From Aphelocoma coerulescens (taxonomy: Eukaryota > Chordata > Aves > Passeriformes > Corvidae): a stretch of DNA of 64,000 bases. Positions 1-14,088 of this stretch are shown here, piece by piece. The stretch lies in contig NC_091015.1 in NCBI RefSeq assembly GCF_041296385.1, positions 51,278,345-51,342,344 of the forward strand. The letters are read 5' to 3'. Position 1 is the first letter of the stretch; every line of letters begins with the position of its first letter. The position numbers and the translations under genes were made by a program. The notes beneath the pieces were generated by a model. The model ran no database searches. It had not been told where the DNA came from and was given only the letters and a program-made list of their open reading frames with translations.

Positions 1-1185
1 GGCATAAACAGGATAGTGAATTTGATGTATCTTCTAGATTAGTCCTCAGAGTTGAAGTTTGCTGTCACATGGAAATAATTTATTACAATGCCTTTTCATA
101 TGTAATGTTATTTTGGAACTTTGCATCAGATCTTCATATGCGGCACTTTGACAATGTATTTATTAAAGATGCAGTTTGATCATGACTTTGAATTGAAACT
201 TCCATGTGTTCAATGGGAATACTGGGTCAAATTAATACACAGTCACTAAAGCATTCTATAGTTCCACTTTCAGTATCAGGATGATATTGATCTGTAGAAA
301 TCTGTTTGTGAAGGGTTCTATGCAGATAGGTCATGCTTGTGGTGAACAAAAGAGGAAAAAAGTTTGTACAGTTCTGTATACGAATGGTTTTTCAAGCTGT
401 TTTTCCCAAACTGATAATCTTTCATTTCCCATTTCAAATTGTGAGCATTATGTTAAAACTCTTTAATTTGGTTGCCATAATAATGATATTATTCCAAAGT
501 AGCATACTAATGTTAGTTTATTTAAACTGAAGACAAAAAAAAAGACAGATATATGTATTTCCAAGCTAATGGTTAATTAGCCAACGTTAATAAAAAGGAA
601 AGGTAGTATGTTTACAACCTCTTAGCAAAGTGAAAATATAGCAACTGGGAATAAAGAGCCACTTTATGGGACAGAGCTAATTATGAAAATGGAGTTTAGA
701 ATGGGAAAGATAATTTTATAGTCCATGTGTGAGTTATCTCTGAAAAATATAAACTGGAAGGATTTTTTAAAATTGTATATTTCATTTTTTTTTAATTTTA
801 TGAATGTTTACTCGATAGATTTTTTTTTGTGTGTGTTTAAAAATTTTTAAGTGAAGAATGCACATCCACTACTGAACTTGTTGCTTGTTCTGAGTGGTGT
901 TTGCCTCCACAAATACAGAACATCTTCTCAACAATGGGGTTGAAAGAAAAAGTTAATGCGTTGTCAACAGAAGCATGTTCTTTTTGAGGGTACTAAAGAG
1001 GATAATTTAAAAGAAGTTTTTTAACAAGCTTTTGAAGCTTTTGTCTGTTATTTCATATACTAACTTCTAATGTGTTCTAATATGAAAAAAAATGAGTCTT
1101 CACTTGTTTTATTTGATGTATTTTCATACATGTTAAATTGTTGTAGCAATCGTTCTTTAACTGTTTCTCTTGCATGAGTAACTGA

Positions 1186-1260
1186 ATACCTTTGAATATT
1201 CCTGGAATATACCTTTGAATATTCCTGGAAAATATCTGGAATACCTTTGGATATTCCTAA
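1186..1260. repeat. Short minisatellite, three copies of a roughly 21-bp unit
   Basis: The unit ATACCTTTGAATATTCCTGGA starts at 1186 and again at 1209. A diverged third copy (ATACCTTTGGATATTCCTAA) starts at 1241. The first two copies are identical over 21 bases, which suggests recent local duplication or low divergence. No coding role is apparent. Confidence 0.85.
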
Positions 1261-1711
1261 TTAACTGTAAATACTTACAACTGTGGACCACAGCAGATAG
1301 CTAGAATATGTATCAACAAGATAGTAACTTAGGTTTATGTTACACAGTTTGCACATCCAGGAATACAACATAATTGTCTTTGCTTACAGTGTTACACTGC
1401 ATAGGATTGTTCATATTCTTTGATCAATAGCGATTAATTTTTTCTTGCAGATAGAGTTATCTTATAGCTCTTTTTCCAAAATAACTTGGAAATTCAAAAT
1501 GTGTAAAAATATATAGTTAAGTGAAAGCAGCTTGTAGGATTAAGTTTGTTAGAATGCTTCCTGTTAAATAGCTTGAATAAATCAAAATGTTACATGTATC
1601 TGTACCTCCAGAAAGAATATTGAAATAGGAGAGAGATAAAGTTTTACTAGAGAGCTGCCACTACCTCAAAACTGAGATAGCTGTCTCATTTTTATTTTGG
1701 ATTACCTCTTC

Positions 1712-1830
1712 AGGGTTTTTTTGTTGTTATTGTTTTGTGGGGGAGTTTTTTTGTTTGGGGTTTAGGGATTTTGTGTGTGTTGGTGGGGTGTTTTTTTTAG
1801 TTGTTTGTTTTTGTTTAGGATTTTTTGTTG
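1712..1830. repeat. GT/T-rich low-complexity tract
   Basis: About 120 bases consist almost only of G and T on the + strand: runs of T broken by gtttg, gggg and gtgtgtgttggtgggg. This kind of low-complexity sequence is common in bird introns. It is not a clean microsatellite, as no unit repeats in register. Confidence 0.7.
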
Positions 1831-4800
1831 TGCTTGAGCTTCAGCCTAAAGGAAGTTAAAATGGTACATTATTTGGTGCCTTAATTATACCATTAAGCTG
1901 CATGAACTAAAATTCTAGCAGGCCTTCAAAGCAACCTGATCTGTTCTTGTACTAGAAATAACAATATTGGCTAGGAATTATACTGAGATAACACTAGTAA
2001 TATGAATGTACATGTTATCTCATACTGGTGTCATTTCGGGATTAGGCAAGCTCTAAACATTTATAATATGCATTCCATTGTTTTGGAAGTTGCCCTTTCT
2101 CCCTGCTGATTTATCAAGGTACTCAGAACTCAAAATGGTTTCTGCTTGTTTATCTTAGAGCTTTAAATTCTGTCTGTGTTAGCATTTTAAAAGTGTTCGG
2201 GAACTTGATGGGCTTTAGAAGTTCCTTAGTATTGTTTGGGAGATGGGGATTTTAGTCCAGATCAGCATTCAGTTGTTAAATGTATTTGAATTCTGATAAC
2301 TTTTGGAGGGTTTTATGGAACACACTAAAAGGAGAAAATAATGGCATAAAACAACAACCCCAAACTGTTTCAGTCTAGCAGAACTGTGAAACCAGTTTTC
2401 AGAAGTATTTTATTTGTAGAGTTTTTGAAAAACAAAGGCAAATTCTTACCCTTCTTTCTTTTGTGCCTCCCTAGATATAATTGATAATTTGCATTCCTGC
2501 CTACAGATGTTTCCCCAGTGACAGGATGTTTGGGCTGAGGAAAATAAACTCAATGAAAGTTGAGTTAAAATAGCTTTAACAGGTAGCTCTTGATGATCAG
2601 TGATAACATAGGTGTGATGCCAGAATAAGCAACAAAATGATTTTTCTCGATGGAGAAGAATGAGTCTGTGATGACTTGAAATGAGAGTCATCTGAGAATT
2701 TAAACAGTTTTTCACTCAATACTGACAGCTTTTTAAATACTGCACACAGAAAAAGACCTGTTTCACTGTTACATAGACACTGGCTTGCTATACAGTAAAA
2801 CTAAGCTGCTGATCCTTTGAACCAGTAATGGATTTTAAGTGAAGAAAAATGTTTTAAACTTGGGTTGAAGTAAGTAGTGATCCTGCACACTTTGTGGTGT
2901 TATCTCAGCATTTGGGGAAATTGCCTAAGCCCAAATAAATGGTCTGACAAAGACCAGTGTTCTGTTTCATTTTCCATTTGCAGGCATGTTTTCTCCTTTT
3001 GAGCTAAAGTATGTGAGAAAATGCATAATGATGGGTTTAGAATTTGGTACAGGGCAATTAATTTGTTTCTTCTGATTATCAGTTACATACTTGTCTTGTG
3101 GTGAACTTATAATACTTTGCTTTTATAATGCAGCTAAGGTACTATTTTCAATCCCAACTATGGGAAGCAAACTTTGGAAAAAATTATTACATGAGCAGAC
3201 AGGATGTCATTTGCTCTCCTTTTCCTCTGCTTGACACTGAACCGGCTCTGCAAGTCTCCTGTGTATACTCAGGAGTACTTTGAGCCAAATGTTTCAATAT
3301 TTATGTCATATGCAAGCAAACAAAAACAGAACTGGCAAAACAACAGAGATAGGAACCCCAGTGGGGTTAATTTAGCTTCCTCTGCAGTTCAGATTTAATG
3401 TATTTATTTATTAAAGCACAATTTGCTCTTCTTAACATCTAGAAGATACTTTAAGAACAAAATCATTGTTGTGCAAGTCCATCTATTTTTAAAGAAACCT
3501 AATGATGAAACGAGAATTGGTAGGTTTAATCAGTGCTGTCAAAGTTCTTTTCAAATAGTTGCTAATAGTTGTAATACATTTTGGGGTTTTTAAGATGCTG
3601 TTAGGATGAATACTACAGTCAGGGATGCTCTTTGCCTATGTGTAGAGCAAATTTTAGGGTTAAAGAAACATTTTGATGTAAACAGTTTATTTGGTCAGCT
3701 TCCTTCTAGCAGTGATGCACAGTGATCAGCTGCAAGGAACAATTGATGTGTTTTCAATTACATTTTTCAAAATGTTTAATGAATGGAAAGACTAAGCCAA
3801 AGATACAGATACAACCTCTGCTATGAGTGGTCCTGAAGAAGCAGTTTGCACAGAGGTATGCTGTGGGAAGTTATTGTTATCCACTTGTGTTTTCTTCGGC
3901 ACCTTCTTCCAGAGACAGGATATTGGATGTTTCTGTGTTCTGTTCTCAGTAACACAGTAGCATTTATTTTCATAACCTTCTAAAAGCAGCTTCCATATTT
4001 TTCTGTTTTGAAACCACTGTCGAAAGGGCAGAGCAAGGGAAGAAGGGCTAGTCTGAGGAGACTCAGAAGGTGAGGGCAAAGATACAGCTTCTCTGCCACA
4101 AGTTTTCTGGATGATCTGCAGTCTGACACTGCTGTCAACACTAACTTCTTCAGTGTGTATTGTCCTAGGCAGGGCCAGGTGGGGTTTTTTCATGGAGAGT
4201 TGTGCAGACAGAACTAAAAAGTTGCACCTGTTTCAGTGGGGAGAAACAGTCAAAAGAGGAATGAACTTGGAGGGAAGGACAAGAGGCCCAGGGAATCACC
4301 ACTGTGCTTCTGCAGGTGCAGCTGCCTTTCCCCAGATGGTTGCATTGAGCAAAAACTGAGCACTATGGGTTTGAGAAAGCCTAAGCGCTGGTGCAAAGTG
4401 CCTGATGACAAGGGAAGAAGCATAATGTGCACAGTGGGATGCATCTGAGGACAGAAGAGAATTTAGGCTCTCTGGGGAAAGGCTGGGGTTGCTCGGAGAT
4501 GGTAGGATCTGAGTAGGATGCTGTGCAGAAATGTTGGGTAGGAAATCTTTCTAAAAAGTTGTGGAGTTAGCATTTTTTTACATTTAGCTCTGAATTCCTC
4601 AAAATGTGTCAGGCTCCTCCTGAGATCTCAAGCCATTTCAAGCCATTTTCTGTTTCTGGTATCTTCTTCTTGACTTTTGAACTTTGTTGGCCTCGCTCTG
4701 TTGCTGTTTCTTGTCAGTGGCAAACTTGCAGTTGCTGTTCACCCTGTTCATGAAGTCAAAGGATCTGATTCAAGAATAGGCTGTCAAAAAAGATGCACAG

Positions 4801-7800
4801 AGTGCTTAGAGCAGTTGCTCAAAAAGTATTCTGTATTGCATCAATGTGTGGATAGTATGCACTGACTGCTTCTTTTAGTATGTTTACGTGCATAAGGGAA
4901 TGGATGCTAAAAAATTTAAAAAGACAGTGCCAAATAGTGATTTGAACAGTTACAAATTACTGTTTGGAAAACCTCTGTTGGTCTCTCCCACTTGTCTATC
5001 TGAAGGAATGTTCAGTAATAGAAAAACCAATTTATGGTTACATGTGATAACATAATTCTCTTTTACATTTTGAAGTTTTTATTTAAAAAAAAGAGGTGAC
5101 TGGTATAAATGTTTGAAAGCATTAAATTGTGCTAAGCACTGCCAGATGTCTACCTAACAGTATATATTTCTCCTGTAGTTTGACAATGATCTTAGGGAAG
5201 GAGAAACTTCCAAAAGTACTAGATTGTGATTAAGAAAACCTAACCTAAACGGAGTGAACAGATGCTTACTGTGGCCATGTTTGGTAGCTTATGCCTGAAA
5301 GAACATGAAAGGAGATAATAAATATTACAGGGGAGTTACTCCTCTTCAGGTATTACTCTGTAATAAATGATGTTCTTATGATTTTCTCTTGCTATTTGTA
5401 GCAGCATAAACACATGAGTTAATGAGGAGCCTTGGTTTGGTTTTGAAAGGAAAAATCCACCTGTAAATAGCGTTAGAAACAAAGCCTTTCAGAATGCTTG
5501 ATCATTTCTCCTGTACCTGATCCTGCAGTCTCTGTAGTGTGTAGTGCAGAGTAAGGTTAGAAAATACACATGGCTTTCTTGGGCATGCAGTGAACAGAGG
5601 GGTGTGTTGCTAAGCTTTTGCTAGGGCTGAAGAGAGTGCTATAAAATATTCTTTAGCCAGAAACATGATGACCTTCTGCAAAGCCTTGAAAGTTGACTGA
5701 TACTGCTAAGACTTGCACTCATACAAATACATGGACATTCATTCCAAAAAGAAATCTTTAACCTCTTATTCAGCTGCCTAAACTACATTTTATTTTAGGG
5801 TAGATAAAAATGTTATATAAAAAGTTATGGTGCTTTCAGATATAAACTGAAAATTTCTAACTGAAAAATTTCTGGCTTCCTTGCAGACAGCCTAAAATTA
5901 ATTTCATGCTTGTCTATTCTTAACGAAACTCTATTTACAATAATTACTCCCTCTTACCTTGTTTCACAATTTTTGTTGAAGTTCTGTGTTCTGTTCTTCC
6001 TGTCATGGTGGAGTTGAACTTCAAACTCTGCTTTACTTCCCTTCCTCCCTAGTTGTCCAAGTGACAGCTGCCTTTGTTTTTGTAGCTATTTCTCTATACA
6101 GTGCTTATGTGTCTTAGCCCTCAGACCTTATCTGAATTTATTAGAAGAGACAAAACTCTCTCCTTCAGATTAAATCATGTTTTCCTAGGCTGTTGGGATA
6201 AATGCTTCATTCCTTTCTCTTCCTTCTGAGTGTCCAGAAAGGCCAGAGTCCCTTGCCTCCATTAAATCCACAGATTTTATATACTGCTTTCTTAGCATTA
6301 GATTCTTCTGGTTACACTTGCTCTACTCTGCATAGGAGTGTTACAATGAGGGACCTGGGGGTCTGCAGGGCTCTGCAGCAGCTGTGCTGGTTATTGCCAT
6401 GTCTTGTGTAAAATTCCTGCAGTATTGCCAGAGATGGGGCTGAGTGCCTAGTGAAAAATAAAGTAGAACGAGCTTTTGGAGTTGTAGCTTATGCTGTCTA
6501 TGGTGAATAGCAAAAAGAAACAAGGCCTTACAGTGTGGCATCACCTACTGCTTTAGAGTGCATTACTTACTTTTTTTTTTGTAAATATACTACTATTGTA
6601 CAGACTTTCCACCTGATACATTTACACGTGTGACTTGTAATTCAGGACTACTTGTACATACTTGTTAAAAGCTCAACTTTGTATATGCATGACTTCTCAG
6701 GTGATTTTCGCTCCAGAACTTTATTGGGTGATTTTTTTTTGCTTCAGAATTGTACTGCCTTCTTCCTTTGGAAGACAAACATTAAGATCTGAACGATGCA
6801 TTCGTGGCATCTGCTGCTCAGTTAAACATGGACAGGATGTCAGGCAAGACTCCTATGTGATATTTGGAGGAAGACAGAACAAAATGAATTGTTTGGAGTC
6901 TGTTTTGTGAACAATGGAGGGGCCAGGCTCTTGAAATCACTCACTCTGCAGGTTACCTGTCAAACAGTAGTAGTTTTCAGACATAAAAAACTGCAAATTT
7001 GTTAGTTCAGTGTTTCTTTCCTTTCTAAATAGAATGGTAACATTTTAATTTCCTTGTCTACTTAGTATTCTGTGTTCCTACATGCCATGTTTGGGGTTTT
7101 GTTTTGAAAAAGGAACTAACCAGAGAGGAAGTTGAATGATACTAAAAATATTTGATTATTTTAAGTTGTGGAAGTGTTTATATGCTTCTTACATAGCACA
7201 GCCTGCACTGTTAGCCTGGAACTTTTCTACCTTTATTATGTATTTGGTTGATTTCAACTACTAGGAGACTGCCAAACTGACAGATGAGAATTTTTTAGTT
7301 TAACTTTTTTACCAAAACAGCAGTAAAACTTGGCTCTCAGTAATGACAAATGCAGTATAAACCTCATTTTGTATGTTGGAATGATGCTTTGATGGACTTT
7401 ACCTGAATTTTGTCTTTGTAGGTGATGATGACTGTTTGCTTTAACTGCCTATGCATTAATTCAAGAAAAAAAAATTATTGTAAGGTGTGTATCTATAGCT
7501 TGAGGTCAAATGATTTAATGTTCTTATATAAATATGCTACACTACTTACTAAAACATAAAGTAATTAGGCATAAGAGCTAACTTATGCCTTATTAACAGC
7601 TGCATGGTTATTTTACAGTTAAGTATGATTGCTTCATCCTGTTGAGGAATATTATCTTGCTTTTGTTTTTAAAACTCTATCATCTCTCCTGGCTAATGAT
7701 AGAAGGAGGACAATTTAAATTTCTGATGATACTGTAAGACTGCTTGAGAGCTTAGTAGAAATTTAGTTGATTTTAATAAAAAGTCAGTAGAATCACATGC

Positions 7801-8768
7801 ATTTACCCACTTTAATGTTACTCCTTTACCAAACTGATAATTTAAAGATGGGTCTTATTTTGGTAGGAAAAAGTGACTAATGGATGTGACAAGAGCTTTA
7901 TGGATTTTTTTAATGGCTTGTGCTCTGCTTTCAAAAGTAGGCCAGCCTTGAGCCTGTCAGTCTTTGCAAAGATCCAAGTATCTCTGTCCCATGCACTCAC
8001 AGATATAGTTTTAAAACCTGAATGATTACCCTTAGCAGTTGAAAAACGAACTTCTAAATAGCTTTTCCCATTCTAAATTTATCAAATTCTTGGGATTAAA
8101 ATGAGTGCAGTGAGTGAACATGCACAGATATCCCTGTTCATGTGTGGTGCTGGAAGGCTGTACCTAGGGCTCGTGTCTGAGAGATGGTAATCATTGTATC
8201 ACCCAGCAATACAGTAAGAATTACATATATTCAGCATTTCTGCATGGTGCTGCTCATAATGAGTTTGTACCTATTTAAATCTAAAAAAAAGTTTGTGCTA
8301 TAGTTAAAACAGGATGTTTAAAGATGGATAATAGCTAAGAAGTTTGGAAAAGGAAAATATGTAAATCAAGGTTATATACGGAGTCTTCTACGTCAGGCAT
8401 CTGTTTGTGTTACTATTTATTATTACCTATGAATTTAAGGAAGTTATCCATAGGAAGGTTCAACTGAGGTTTTGTGGTAAGTTTTAAAGAAGGAATAGGG
8501 AGCAAGGACAAATGTATGGGTTACCCTACATGAAAACAGGATTCTTCAACAGAAAAAAAGGGCTTAGTTTGATTCCATGTATATAGATTAGGCTGTTATG
8601 TACACATTTTAATTTCTGTACAACTCTGCAGTGCTGAGGGGCATTTGAAGTATAGTTGAATAGCTAAATTAAATGCCCTTGCATGTATTCTCCTAGGCTT
8701 TGGTGTGGCTAGTAGAATGTAATAGGTTATGTTGGTTGTAGGGGATGCTGGAAGGCAGCAATTCCCCC

Positions 8769-8785
8769 TTTTTTTTTTTTTTTTT
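8769..8785. repeat. Poly-T run (17 T)
   Basis: An uninterrupted run of 17 T after ccccc. It could be the A-tail of an old antisense retroposon, but the neighbouring sequence shows no element I recognise. Confidence 0.8.
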
Positions 8786-11700
8786 GGTAAGACTTGCTTA
8801 AGTCAGATCTTAAGAAACCCATACATAAGTTCATGGCTGAAAAGAGAGGATAAATGGTTACTGTAAAGCCCAGGTCCAGACCAGGATCTTTATATGGGCC
8901 ACAGATGCACTACAGCATAGACAGTAGTTGAATTAGCCAAGAGAAAACAATTAATAAAAAGTTACTGTTTATCTAAACAAGAGCAATTCCACATCCACAT
9001 TTGCAGATTGGTGGTTTCTTGGAAGGAAATAGAACAGAAAATCCTAGAGGATCTTATGTTCTGTGTCTTCAGTGCATTTTTATGATCCAGATAGTCCTGT
9101 GCAAACTGTTTGGGATCTGCAACAAGTAATTTATGCGTGCATTAGATTAATTTCCTGCATTGCTAATAGTTATATTTTATGAAATGGTAATAATGCAACC
9201 TAAAATCGTTCTAGGATAGAATTAATGAATAAACGGAAAAAATACTTGCAAGAAAAAAATGAACAGATCATCTACAATTTTTTATAACTGGATAAGAAAA
9301 TGAAGACTGAGTTCTAATCCATATGGAAAGGGAATGCTGCTAGTCTGTTTAAGTAGTGCTTAATGATCACATGGGCCGACCTCTGGAATTGTGCAATAAA
9401 AGTATCTCCAAAGGATTGAACAGTTCCAGATGTTAAATTATCTTGTGTGTGTCTCCTTTTACAGTGTTATTTCTATGACTGATTTATTCCATAAAATTGT
9501 TCTTGAGTTCTGAAGTATGGATGAGGATTAGCACAGAATGCCATCAGCCTGAAAATGCAGCAGTCCACGGTGCCCAGGGTGAGAGACTTACCTCTGTGGC
9601 TTAATTCTCTCACTGGGCAATTATCTTTACTTACCTCATAGGGATACTGCGACATTTCATGTATCAAATACTTTTATGCTGTTTGAATTATTCTTCTTCC
9701 ACTAAACCAAGAACAATGGAAGAGAAAGCCTTAAACTGTTCTTGTGTTAATTATTTACTCCCACTAAGGTAGTTGCTAGTTACTTTCTTGTTTTCAAAGT
9801 AGATATGGCAATCCTTTTAAAGTTGTGTAATGCCATTTTAAATATAGACCAGAATGAATTATTGAAAGTTATCCCCCACTTCTGAAAGGAAAAGACAGCT
9901 AAATTTCTCATAGGCATTTTAAGGAGGCTCCTTGATGGCCTTGATGCAAATTCCAAGTTTTTCATAAAAAATTTCTGTCTACAAAATAAACTGTTCATGG
10001 AAGCAGCAGATTACCATTTTCATTCACATATGCTTTATTTCCTGTTTTTGACTGCTGTCAGAGTCTTCCCTTCATCTGTGAAAACAGTCAGATTACTCGA
10101 GTTAAAAATAAAATATCTTCACAAATTGTAGCTGCTTGGAATACCACCTGAATTCTCGTAGATAATTCCTTTTCACTTTTGTTTTTTCCGTTCTGATGGC
10201 ATATTGCAACACATTTGTATGTCTCATGAGTTGCTCTCATTCCAAAGTAGGGAACTAGCTAAATTTGCATTACATTGCTTTTCAGGTCTCCTAGGCAGCT
10301 AGCTTCATCTGCTTTCTAGTTAATCCTAGAATGGGAGAATTAAATACCTCGTAATTTAGGAACTGAGAAAAGAAAGGGTGTTGTGCTAATCTCATGCCTT
10401 TTAGAGCATCACAGGTGCATATCCATATTAGAGGTGCTTATCCACTCATATTTTCCTCCTCCTTGAAAAGTTCCTTTATTGCATATGTTACTAACTGAAG
10501 TTCAGAAGACTGGTGAGAAGTGTTGAATCCCTTGGCTTGTTAAAATTACTTCAGGGTACAACTAAATATTTATTATACAGCAGCCTATTGGCAATGTAAA
10601 GCTATGTGATAAATTAATTAGTTTCTTGTGTTAAACCCCTTAAATCCCATATAAGCAATCCTTCATTTATTTATTTTTTTTAATGTGTATTAATGTTGTA
10701 TGAACTGGTAGATTTTTAATTTAGGCCATTTTTTAAGCCCCTCCAAGGTAACTGCATTTTACAAGGGCTATATGATATCTACTGCAGATTGACATAACCT
10801 TGAATCGTTTGATCAATTTGTCTTCCTTTGTTGCTTTGTCTTTGTATTGAGCCCTTGAAACAAAGGTGGGCTACCTGTGCTCAAGTTCACAGTTCATTAT
10901 AGGAAGTGTTTTATCTTCTGTGTGAGTGCTCTCTGTAGATCTGATGTCCTTTCTTTGAAGTTCTTCTTTTCAAATACATGGAAAAGCTTGGTTCCTTTTA
11001 GAATGTGATAAGCAGAAGCAAGAATGGACAACAAAAAAATCCCACCACTTCCATTACTCAGGAGCTGCCTATTTCAAAATAAATCTGTTTGGCCCTAGAA
11101 CATTCAAGAGATTGACTGAAAATGCTCTTCTTGTGAAGAACTGACTTATCACAAATGGATGCAGCACAGGGTCAGCTGTCTTTCTTCTCTTAACAGCAAA
11201 CAAAATTCTGCATCATCAGACTTCTTTTGTGATTACAGGATTTCTAGGTCCTGTATCTTACTGAAAAATTGATATAAAACACAAGTGAAATGCTAAACTT
11301 ATTTTAGAGTAATTCATGATCAAGCCTTTGAATTCTTGGCCTGATTGTTCATTCTGGTCTTACCCCAGTGGTTCATTTCTACTGCCATAATTTTCAGTCT
11401 GTTCTCACTGCTCATGTCAGAGAAAAGACAATTTATTTCAGTGTTAATTAGGTGATTTATGTCTTTTGAAACATAAGCAGTCTGATTTCTAAGAGTTTAT
11501 TGTGTTATTGTTCTTATATCTTGCCTTTTTTTTTTTAATTCTTCACTTTGAAGTAAAGAGAACATAGACTTTATACATTTGGTAATTCTTTAGTTAGTAC
11601 CAGTGTGCTGATCTGTTGAGGCACTTTCAGCTCATCAAATGAAGGAATGTTTCTTTGCTATTACAGTAAAACTACAAAGATTGCCAAATGACATTTGCAC

Positions 11701-12664
11701 TTGTGAAAGTACTCCACATAAGTTTTGAAAATGGGTATTTTGCATAGAACACTTTATGCACAGAAAAAATTATTGTGCGGGTAGTAGTACTTTATTTGTA
11801 TTGAATATTTCTAAACATGCCAGGTTTTAAAGCCAGAAAACCCCTCAAGTTTTCTTAACACTGACATCAATTCCAGTATGTTTTCAGTTCTTGTCTCTTA
11901 AAAGTTTGAGCTGGTAGTATATTTTCTTTTAAAAAAAAACGAAAAAACCCCCAAAACAATTGATGAAAATCATGCTTTCATGTACGTAAGTTGCAAAAAT
12001 GATGACCCTTAGTACCTTCTTTCAAGCATAAATCATGCCATTTAAGAAAAGAAAAATCACCTATTTTACATTTGACCATCTTTAGTTTCTTGTCTTTGGC
12101 TATTATTCTTTTCCTCCTTAAATTTAGGAACCTTCTATTCCCTTTGATGTCTTGCATATATACTTTAATCAGATTACCCTTTAATTTTCTTCTTGGTAAA
12201 TAAAGGTTTCTTTCCTTTGTCGCTGTGATTCTTCAGTCAAACCCCAATATGTTGGGGTTTTTCCTGTGAGCATTTCCCATTTTTACAGCATTGCTCTTGA
12301 AGTGGGGAATGCTACATTTCCTTTGCCTTTGCAATACTAGCCTCATCAGTATCAGAGGCAAAGTAATTTAGCTTTCTGTCTTGTCCAGATTCCTTTGTTT
12401 ACCATGTTAAGTAAAATACTTCCATAGTGTCCAAGGAATAATAAGTCAGTATCCAGATCTCTTATTTTGAGTTACTTCTTCTGTGGACAGTAATTCCCCC
12501 ATTCTGTCACCTGACCTTTGTGACCATTTGTAGGTACAGCATTTCACTTGGTTGTTGTGGAAAGTTTGTCTTGGTTGTATGTGGTCAGTGAAGAGATGTG
12601 GTACCTCTGCATCAGCACCTTGGTTTCTTCAGAATTTATTGTTGCTTGAGCACCACAGGGTTGG

Positions 12665-12710
12665 TTTTTTTTTGTTTTGTTTTGTTTTATTTTTTTTTAA
12701 TTTATTTTTC
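12665..12710. repeat. T-rich tract with (GTTTT)n
   Basis: A T run followed by about three units of GTTTT and further T-rich sequence. Simple low-complexity DNA in intron. Confidence 0.7.
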
Positions 12711-14075
12711 TTTGAAATCATCAAGAGCTGAATATTCTGATGAACAAGTATGGTGTTTTGAGATGGTTCATGTGCTGCTGCAGAATAGGTACAACCATAC
12801 TAAGATAGTATCTTTGAGCTCTATCACATATCTCATTTTTAAGGCTTTTTAATTTATATTACACTGTTTAATCAAAACTTTCTGTAAAATCAAGTCACAT
12901 GTTTTCAGATGCTGTAAGTATAAATAGTTTCTTTTTATCAACCAAGTTTTATAATGTTCTCAAGAAATAACTTTATGCTAATGCAAGTTGATTGGCATTA
13001 GTTGTTGGTTGTTAGTGGTGACAAGAACTTATGACTGAGGCATAAAACCAGGTGGTGATGGTGTAAACCTTCTGTGTTGTGCTCTGTGTCTGTGTACCAA
13101 ATTCTTCTTGGGGTGCTTTTATTTGTATACACATTCTTTCTGATCTTTCCTAGTTAGCACAGTGTGTCATAAAAACAATCACGCTACTCAGGAATGAAGG
13201 CAACTTAGTTGTGGTTATAAATACATGAAAAACAAAAGGTTTCTGTTGCAGAAACAAGACCTGGCCTAATAATAGAGAACATCATAATAGAAACGGTCTT
13301 CTTACTGTTCCTTTTAGCATTCAAAGCTTGCAGACAAGGGGGCTCTGAGATTGGGTGGGATTCTTTATTATCTGTAGGTACTTATTATTGCGATGGCCAT
13401 ACCAAGTTTACTATTCTGAGTATAATATACCTGTGCTCTCCAGTGGATGTAGGACTCTTAAAAACTCCTGATGTCATTATTGAATGCAGTGTACTGTTGA
13501 TAAGTCCTTGATTTCACTTCAAATAGTTCAGCCTCCTCTAATATGCCATTGTATAAGCTATAGCATTTCTAGTTTTGTAATGTTGTGCTTTTTATTAACT
13601 TGGAAAGATGCTAAAAAGAAGACTACATTGGTATTGAAGTGGATTATTAGGAAGTCCATAGAAATATAACAAAAACTGAAATAGCTGGAAATGGTAAGCT
13701 TAGATTTATCCATCACTGAGATCCTTTTATTTTCTTAAGAGCAATTGAAACAATTGTATTGGGATGTATGGCAGGGAAAACTTACCCTGAAGCCCCAGAA
13801 AGGAATCAAAAAGACCAAACCACTCTAGTTTTATCACTGTTTAACTGCCAGAATGGTGCATTGATGCTGTGAACAGACTTTTGATACTCTATTTCTATTT
13901 CAGTGACATGCTATTTTTTTTTTCAGTTTAGTTCAATGTCAACACAATAGAAGAATATGTTCTTTATGGATATGAAGCCATGTCCTTTGGGTATGAATTA
14001 AATAAGTGACTTGGTAATACACAGGTTTAATTGGAGATTGGCTTTGAATTGTGTTTAAAAGAAGGAAAAGAAGGA

Positions 14076-14088
14076 TTTTTTTTTTTTT
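14076..14088. repeat. Poly-T run (13 T)
   Basis: An uninterrupted T13 following the purine-rich stretch gaaggaaaagaagga. Confidence 0.7.
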
